Made by a program: the position numbers and the translations under genes. Below the pieces are notes generated by a model. That model had not been told where the DNA came from. It made no database searches and worked only from the letters and a program-made list of their open reading frames with translations. From Stomoxys calcitrans (Eukaryota > Arthropoda > Insecta > Diptera > Muscidae): 64,000 nt of DNA. Shown piece after piece: positions 57,546-64,000 of this stretch (the first letter of the stretch is position 1; every line of letters starts with the position of its first letter). The stretch covers positions 45,613,859 to 45,677,858 of the forward strand of contig NC_081553.1 of NCBI RefSeq assembly GCF_963082655.1, given 5' to 3'.

Positions 57546-58497
57546 TGCATACATTATGCCCCATTGCAGCTATATCGAAATGTGTTCCAAGTTGGACCAA
57601 ATACTAATGAGTACAAGTCATTGTTCAATTGTGTATAACAAAATATTGATTTTTTTAGTAGCTATATCTAAAAATAAACCGATTTGAACCTTATACGACA
57701 CAATTGTCGAAAAGCCTAACATAAGTCACTGTGTCAAATTTCAGTGAAATCGGATTATAAATGCTATATCCAAATATGAACCGATTTGTGCCAAGTTGCA
57801 GAAAAATGTCGAAGAGCCTAACACAACTCACTCGTCCCAAATTTCGGCGACATCGGACAATAAATGCGCCTTTAATGAGCCCAAAACCTTAAATCGAGAG
57901 ATTGGTCCATATGGCAGCTATATCCAAATCTAGACCGATCTGGGCCAAATTGACGAAGGATGTCAAAGGGCACACAACACAACTCACTGTTCGAAAATTT
58001 GGCAAAATCGGACAATAAATGCGGAAATAATTGGCGCTTACCTTATATCGAGAGATCGGTCTATATGGCAGCTATATCCAAACTAGGACCGATCTGTGCC
58101 AAATCGAAGAGGAATGTCGAGAGGCCTAACACAACTCACTGTGGCAAGTTTTGGCAAAATCGGACAATAAATGCGCCTTTTATGGGCCTAAAACTCTAAA
58201 TCGACGGATCGGTCTATATTAGAGCTATATCAAGATAAAGTCCGATATAGCCCATCTTCGAACTTAACCTGTTAATGGACAAAAATAGAATCTGTGCAGA
58301 GTTTCAGCTCAATATCTCTATTTTTAAAGACTGTAGCGTGATTTCAAAAGACAGACGGAAGGACATGGCTAGATCGTCTTAGATTTTTACGCTGATCAAG
58401 AATATATATATACTTTAAAGAATCGGAAATGGATATTTTAATGTGTTACATACGGAATGACAACATGAATATACCCCCATCGTTCGGTGGTGGATAT
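57546..58497 (-). mobile_element. Family B element, hairpin missing
   Basis: Begins at CATTATGCCCCATTGCAGCT, about five monomers, CAGACGGAAGGACATGGCTA, end CATCGTTCGGTGGTGGATAT. Confidence 0.75.
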
Positions 58498-58734
58498 GCT
58501 TATTATATCCTTATTATGCGACACTGGATGTATTCTTTAAGAAACATTGCGCCTATAGAGGGCGCAATTTTCATCCAATAAGGCTAACATTTTGTTCAAT
58601 GATTTCTCTCATGATTTCAAACTGTCTTTAGTAACCTTGCTTTTATTTGGTCGTTGCATTAGAATTGCTTCTATATAAATCGATCTCCTGATCTGTACTT
58701 CCTTTTTTCGTATAAAATATACAATAGGTGATGG
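58498..58734 (+). mobile_element. Family A relic
   Basis: A diverged monomer with GCGCCTATAGAGGGCGCAAT, interrupted by the ATCGAT block. Confidence 0.5.
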
Positions 58735-58845
58735 GAAATTAATGATAGTATCGATACAATCGATATTTATCATTAAAACTATCGAAAATATCGAAAATAT
58801 CGAATGTAGCGATAACCGATAGTTCAAATCGATTAGTAATACTTT
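58735..58845. repeat. ATCGAT-rich block 2
   Basis: TATCGATA at 58749-58756, then ATCGATATT, ATCGAAAATATCGAAAATAT and GCGATAACCGATAG. Confidence 0.55.
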
Positions 58846-59745
58846 AATTCGATGTAGATCGTGGATTGAAAATGGGCCATATCGGTTCAGATTTGAATAT
58901 AACTTCCATGTAAACCGTTCTCTCGATTTGAATTCTTGAGCTCCTGGAAACCACAATTTTTGTGCGCTTTGGCTAAAATTTTGCATATGATGTTCTGATA
59001 TGACTCCCAATAACTGTTAAAAGTACGGTCCAAATCGGTTTATACTCAAAACGAGAGAAGGGTTTACATGAGAAGTCGTAATTTTTGTCCAATTTATATA
59101 AATCGGTTTATAACTTAATATAGCTTCTACATAAACCGATCTCCCGATTTGACTTCTTGAGCCTTCAAAGCCACAATTCTCCCAACAACTGTGCCGAGTA
59201 AGATCCAAATCGGTTCATAACCAGATATAGCTTCCATGTAAACCGATCTCCCGATTTGACTTCTTGAGCCCTTCAAAGCCGCAGTTCTTCCAACAACTGT
59301 GCCAAGTATGATCCAAATTGGTTTATAACCTGATATAGCTTCCATATAAACTGATCTCCCGATTTGACTTCTTGAGCCCTTCAAAGCCGCAATTCTTCCA
59401 ACAACTGTGCCGAGTAAGATCCAAATTGGTTTATAATCTGATATAGCTCCCACATAAACCGATCTCCCAATTTGACTTCTTGAGCTCTTACAAGCCGTTC
59501 TATTACGACTTTCAACATCTGTGCCAAAAAGGGTCAAAACAGTCTATAACCTGTTATCGCTCCCATGTAAACCGGTCTCTCGATCATCGTAGTTAGTTTC
59601 CTAGAAGCTTTAATTTTTGCTAGTTTGACAGAAGTTTGGTATGTAGAATATAAATATGCCCTTTAACTTAATTTATTTTGTATACATATTTAGCAGAATC
59701 CATGGGGATTTAATCCGGCCGAACTTAGCAGGCGTTTACTTGTTT
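58846..59745 (+). mobile_element. Family A variant with 108-bp monomers
   Basis: Monomer landmarks GATCTCCC at 59139, 59245, 59353 and 59461 (106, 108, 108 bp apart). They lack about 45 bp (the CCGATTTGGCTGAAATTTTG part) of the 153-bp unit. Ends CCGGCCGAACTTAGCAGGCG and TTTACTTGTT. Confidence 0.75.
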
Positions 59746-59999
59746 CTGATTTAACAGAAATTTGTGGAGGTTTTGAGAAGAATCCATTTCCCAAGATTCG
59801 GCCTGGCCGATAGCATGATTTTATTTGTTTAGTCCTAACCTTCATCTCTTAAATGGCCTGAAGAAAAACCCATCACATTGTTACCGTGTTGATAAAATGA
59901 AGTGCGGAACATTATTTTTAAAACATTCCTAGCACATTAGTACGTCTCTGGTCTGCCAACAGAATATTTTGCAGATACTAAGTCCAAAATACTTTGACG
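59746..59999. other. Unassigned spacer
   Basis: A short hairpin trace, GATTCGGCCTGGCCGA, at about 59795, then nothing recognised. Confidence 0.4.
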
Positions 60000-60235
60000 A
60001 TACCGTAGCTCAGAGATTAGCATATCCGCTTATGATGCTGAAGGTCTGGGTTGGAATTCTGACGAGAACATTAGAAAAATCGTTCAGTAGTGGTTATCCC
60101 CTCTAGGTGTCGCTCTACGCCGTTCGGACTCGCCTATAAAACGCATATCCCTTATCATTGAGCTTAAACTTGAATCAGATTGTTGAGAAGTTTGCATCTG
60201 TTCCTCAATGGAATAATCAGACAATAAGCCGGTTT
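60000..60235 (+). mobile_element. tRNA-derived SINE, degenerate copy
   Basis: Head at 60001-60060 (CCGTAGCTCAGAGATTAGCAT; box B damaged to GGTTGGAATTC), the TCGCTCTACGCCGTTCGGAC body and the CTTATCATTGAGCTTAAACT tail. Shorter than the copy at 60260. Confidence 0.75.
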
Positions 60236-60259
60236 AAACTCGTATGGCTGCAATATTGG

Positions 60260-60550
60260 GAGGCCAACGTAGCGCAGAGGTTAGCATGACCGCCTATGAC
60301 TCTGAACGCCTGGGCTCGAACACTGGCAAGAACTTCTTAAGAACGGTGGTTATCCTCCTCATACTGGCGACATATGTGAGGTACCATGCCTTGTAACAAC
60401 TTCTCCCCAAAGAGGTGTCGCACTACGGCAAACCTATCGGTTTCTGCATTAAAAATGATGTCCCTTATCATTGCGCTTAAACTTTAAGCAGACAGAACTC
60501 ACAGATATGTGAGAAATTTGCCCCTGTTGCTGCATGGAATGTTCATGGAC
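60260..60550 (+). mobile_element. tRNA-derived SINE
   Basis: Starts GGAGGCCAACGTAGCGCAGAG; box B GGCTCGAACAC; body CCCCAAAGAGGTGTCGCACT; tail with CTTATCATTGCGCTTAAACT and GGAATGTTCATGG. Same family and orientation as the copy at 60000, just upstream of gene 10. Confidence 0.82.
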
Positions 60551-60670
60551 AAATTTGTATTTGTACTTATTCAAATGATGCTGAGTGTAGACACTAAATA
60601 ATTTCAAATCTAAGGTTGTTTAACCAACACAACAATACTAATGGGTAGGCCAACACAGATTTTTTTTATT

Positions 60671-60682
60671 TATAAAAGAAAT
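60671..60682 (+). promoter_or_regulatory. TATA box, gene 10
   Basis: TATAAAAGAAAT, 88 bp before the ATG, identical to the gene 9 string. Confidence 0.55.
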
Positions 60683-60758
60683 CAATTGTCAAAAAAGATT
60701 ATCAGTTTTGTTTTAAATCTCGTTGTGAGCACAAGTTACTTACTAGTCAATCGTGAAT

Positions 60759-61426
60759 ATGGCATCCCTCAAGTGGTTCTTTACTTTGGCCTTGATCGTT
60801 GTCTTGGCAATTTTCAATTTGCCAAATGTGAACGCCGATACGGAGTGTGCTCAAATCTGTCCAGCCCTTTATAGTCCTGTTTGTGCCACTTACAGTGATG
60901 GTACCAAGCATTCGCATCCCAATTCTTGTTCTGCCGAAGCTGCCGCTTGTAATCAGAAACTATGTAAGTAAAGGAGGGTAAATTGAATGAAAAAAATTAA
61001 AAAAAATTTAAAAATACTATGCCAATGGAAGAAAATTAATAAACGAAATAACAAAGTTTATAATTTAAAAAGAAAAAAATTAAATTTTGAAAATATTTCA
61101 ATAATTGAAATTTTAAAGTTGAAGTTTGCTGAAATCTTTTAAAGATTCTGAGGCCAATAATAAAGAAACAATTCAAACTTTTCCAAATGTATGATATAGC
61201 ATAGAAAAAAGATTTTAAAACATTCAAGATAATATTCGTAATTGAATATACATTTTGGATGCGAATCTTCTTTACCTACATTTTTATAAAAATTATGTTC
61301 GCGATAAATATTTGGAATATTTTTTGGGTATAACATTTTAAATACAATTTGTACTTCATTGTTCTCATTTTTCTGTCTTTTATTTTCTTTACAGCTGTTG
61401 CTACTTTTGCCGCAGGTGATTGCTGA
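60759..61426 (+). CDS. Kazal vasotab-like secreted peptide, gene 10 (long intron)
   Basis: Secreted Kazal-type protein, 78 aa, exons 60759-60963 and 61395-61426. The 431-bp phase-1 intron (GTAAGT / CTTTACAG) is four to seven times longer than in the other genes and very AT-rich. Signal peptide to about residue 26 (VNADT); cysteines at 30, 34, 42, 57, 64 and 78. The loop after C2 is PALYSPV. Exon 2 encodes V-A-T-F-A-A-G-D-C then stop. The start is the ATG of M-A-S-L-K; the GTG two codons upstream is not needed. TATAAAAGAAAT at 60671 is 88 bp upstream; AATAAA at 61494-61499. The exon 2 match with the family is what supports the distant acceptor. Sister of gene 9. Confidence 0.86.
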
Positions 61427-61499
61427 TTGGCATCGCCACATGATTTAGAAAATTATATTTTCTTAAAAGAAATTAAGTGGAGTTTATCATAAAAATAAA

Positions 61500-61616
61500 A
61501 AGCTATAAAAAAATCCATTGTTTTTTTTTTTTTTTAATTTATTTAAATGGTGTCATAGGGTATGGTTCACTTGATAAAAAGTAAAAATGCAATATGGTAC
61601 CCACTACTATAGATTA
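61500..61616. other. Short spacer after gene 10
   Basis: T-run at about 61520-61533; otherwise not recognised. Confidence 0.35.
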
Positions 61617-62456
61617 TAACAAGTAAAAATCCATTTAGATACCCAACACCTCGGGTATATATGTAAACCCCCTTTCGTAACAATCCGGTGAAAATGGGTT
61701 AACTTATGTACCCAAATTCGGACATTTGAGTGGTCTAATAAATATAAGTCACTGATCAATTTTGTAGAACAAAATGTTGGTCTTTTTGGCAGCTTTATAC
61801 TAAAACAAGTAAAAAAGCGTTCAGCCGGGCCGGGCCAGGCCAGGCCGGCTGTAAACCACCTTTCATCAAAATCCGGTGAAAATTTCATACCTTATGTGCC
61901 ATAGCAGTAATATCGAAATATGATCCGATTTGGACCAAATACTAATAAGTACAAATCATTTTTCAATTGTGTATAAAAAATATTGGCCATTTCAGTAGAT
62001 ATATCTAAAAATAAACCAATCTGAACCATATACAACATGGATGTCGAAAGCCTAACATAGGTCAATGTGTCAAATTTCAATTGAATCTGATTATAAATGC
62101 GCCTTTTTGGGGCCAAGACTTTAAATCGAGATATAGGTCTATATGGCAGCTATATGTAAATCTTGATCGATCTAGACCAAATTGCATAAATACGTGGAGG
62201 GGCTTAACTTAACTCCCTGTCCCAAATTTCGGCAACATCGGACAATAAATGCGCCTTTTAAGGGCCCTAAATTGGAGAAGAATGTCGAAGAGCCTAACAC
62301 AACTCACTGTCCCAAATTGCGGCGACATCGGATAATAAATGCGCCGTCTATGGCCCCAAAACCTAAAACCTAGAGATCGGTCTATATGGCAGCTATATCC
62401 AAATCTAGACCGATCTGTGTCATAATGCAGAAGTATGTCAAGGGGCTCAACATAAA
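61617..62456 (-). mobile_element. Two family B ends in tandem
   Basis: A first reversed 3' end at 61617-61802, a second at 61803 with an expanded hairpin (GCCGGGCCGGGCCAGGCCAG), then three monomers to about 62456. Confidence 0.7.
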
Positions 62457-63600
62457 AAGCGATTTAGCCATGTCCGTCTGTGAGTCCATGTATTCTTGTA
62501 ATCAAAGTGCAGGTCCTATTTGTTGTCCGATTGTCACGAAAACGCTATTGATTTTGAAAAAAATCGGTGCAAATTTAGTTATAGCTCCCATATATATCTT
62601 TCATCCGATATGGCTTTTTAAGGCTGTAGAAGCCACAATTTTCTTCCGATCTTTACAAAATTTGCCATGGGGTGTTTAATTTGACGTCTCCATTTCATAA
62701 AAATCGGTCTAGATTTAGATAAAGCTCCCATATATATGTATCGCCCGATTTGCACTTAAATGGCCGTAGTAGCTACAATTTTCAACCGATCTGCAGAAAA
62801 TTTGGCACGGACTGTTTTGTTACTGCACTTAATATATCTGGAAATTTTCATTAAAATCGGTTTAGATTTAGATATAGCTCCCATATATATCTTTCATCCG
62901 ATTTGAACTATTAAATCTGTAGAAGCCGCAATTTTGATCCGATCCTTACCAAATTTGGCGTGGAGTCATTTTTGTGAAGTCCCAATGTTTGTGCAAAACT
63001 TCATAAAAATCGTTTCAGATTTAGATATAGCTCCCATATATATCTTTCATCCGATTTGGCCTTTAAAGCCTGTAGAAGCCACAATTTTGGTCCGATCTTT
63101 ACAAAATTTTGCATGAGGTGCTTTATTTGACGTCTTCATATTTGTGCAAAATTTCATTAAAATTGGTTTAGATATAGATATAGCTCCCATATATATATTT
63201 TATCCGATTTGGCCTTTTAAGGCTGTAGAAGCCACAATATTGGTCCGATTTTGCATGAGACGTTTAAATTGACGTTCCAATACGTGCGCAAAATTTCATT
63301 AAAATCAGTCCTTATTTAGATATAGCTCGAATGTGTATATTTCATCCAATATGGACTTTTATGGCAATAAAAACCACAATTTTGGTCACATCTTATTGAC
63401 ACATACTGGGACGTCATATTTGACGCCCCAGTATGTATTATTAAAATTGGCACAGGTTTCGATATAACTCCCATATCATCTTTTATTCGATATGGCCTTT
63501 TAAAGATGTGGAAATCCAAATCTTTTGTCGTATGGTAGGAAAATCGTACAAGGTTCTAAATTGCTATTTCAATTGGTATCCAAATTAAAGTCTGACTAGA
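62457..63600 (+). mobile_element. Family C element, 3' end not present
   Basis: GATTTAGCCATGTCCGTCTG, then monomers with AGATATAGCTCCCATATATA. The AGCTC landmarks are at 62583, 62723, 62876, 63029, 63182 and 63324, that is, 153 bp for three intervals and 140-142 bp for two. Confidence 0.75.
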
Positions 63601-64000
63601 TTTCGAGATAAGTTCTACATATAAAAAGTACTACATGCACTAGTTTATAAATGTTTTTTGTTGTACTTTTCTTTGAATAGAAAGCATTAAACAATGGTCT
63701 AAACCCAGACAATATTCTGCAATGGAATCTCAATAAGATTTCAAGACCGAAAAAATAAAGCCCAAACAGACAATCCATGTAATATTTTTGCTGTCATCTA
63801 CATTTTTATTTAACTTAAACATGCAGAAACCAAAACACCTTAAAACCGTTCGTGATTATTTTCGAATCGAGTATGCACATGTTTAAGTATCGCACAAAGT
63901 TCAATTGCAACTAAATTCTAATTATGTCCATTGTTTAAACACAATATAAGGGCATTAGTTTCTACTTAGAGCAATTAATTGAAAATTAATCCTCCATCGT
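63601..64000. other. No gene recognised at the window end
   Basis: AT-rich; the 60-codon minus-strand frame at 63596-63778 has no recognisable domain. Confidence 0.4.

Noticed and set aside
60001..60075. tRNA gene candidates at 13.9, 60.0 and 60.3 kb
   Set aside because: Pol III boxes are present but the arms do not fold as tRNA, and each continues into the same SINE body and tail.

Overview
The window is a gene-poor, repeat-saturated piece of an insect nuclear genome. Split genes with short GT-AG introns, TATA boxes and AATAAA signals show it is eukaryotic. The repeats (DINE-1/Helentron-like elements with tandem cores, a tRNA-derived SINE, mariner, RTE-like and RNase H-bearing LINE relics) and the secreted Kazal peptides point to a calyptrate, probably muscid, fly. 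A blood feeder such as Stomoxys or Haematobia is plausible, but the species cannot be fixed from sequence alone.

The only host genes I can support are ten small secreted Kazal-domain genes of the vasotab-like type. They start near 6.6, 12.9 (minus strand), 19.5, 26.9, 33.3, 38.3, 44.9, 48.9, 55.9 and 60.8 kb. All share one design: a signal peptide, five Kazal cysteines in exon 1, a short phase-1 intron, and a tiny exon 2 that carries the sixth cysteine, normally as the last residue. Exon 1 read alone therefore gives a false C-terminus. A TATA box lies about 75-105 bp before each ATG. Genes 5 and 6 (33.3 and 38.3 kb) sit in a 1.05-kb duplication. Their signal peptides are identical while 12 mature residues differ, a pattern typical of fast-evolving saliva or venom peptides. 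Genes 4-8 form one subgroup (tails like R-V-K-S-S-R-P-G-x-C), genes 9-10 a second, and genes 1-3 are divergent singles (8 cysteines; inverted; C-terminally extended).

Almost all other DNA is repeats. Families A, B and C resemble DINE-1/Helentron elements: a TATACCC 5' end, a GTCCGTC-rich block, tandem monomers, a GGCCGGGCC-type 3' hairpin and an ACTTGTT end, with no target duplication where one element has jumped into another. Strand '+' below means 5' end to hairpin. The three families have different sequences but the same 153-bp monomer period. GC-rich family E has a (CAAA)n-like tail. Other pieces are a frame-broken mariner and its 236-bp deletion derivative, four SINE copies or remnants, three LINE relics with RT and RNase H pieces, two RTE relics and a 27-bp minisatellite.

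Layout: 0-6.4 kb A/B elements and a LINE relic; 6.5-7.0 gene 1; 7.2-12.4 A and C elements, mariner, SINE remnant, LINE; 12.5-12.95 gene 2; 13.2-19.0 nested A/B; 19.4-20.0 gene 3; 20.1-26.4 A/B; 26.8-27.5 gene 4; 27.6-32.6 RTE relic, 153-bp arrays, minisatellite; 32.6-33.7 gene 5; 33.7-37.6 repeats and MITE; 37.6-38.7 gene 6; 38.9-44.6 repeats; 44.8-45.3 gene 7; 45.3-48.6 nested A/E; 48.8-49.3 gene 8; 49.4-55.1 repeats and LINE; 55.7-56.25 gene 9; 56.3-60.5 repeats and SINEs; 60.6-61.5 gene 10; 61.6-63.6 B/C repeats.
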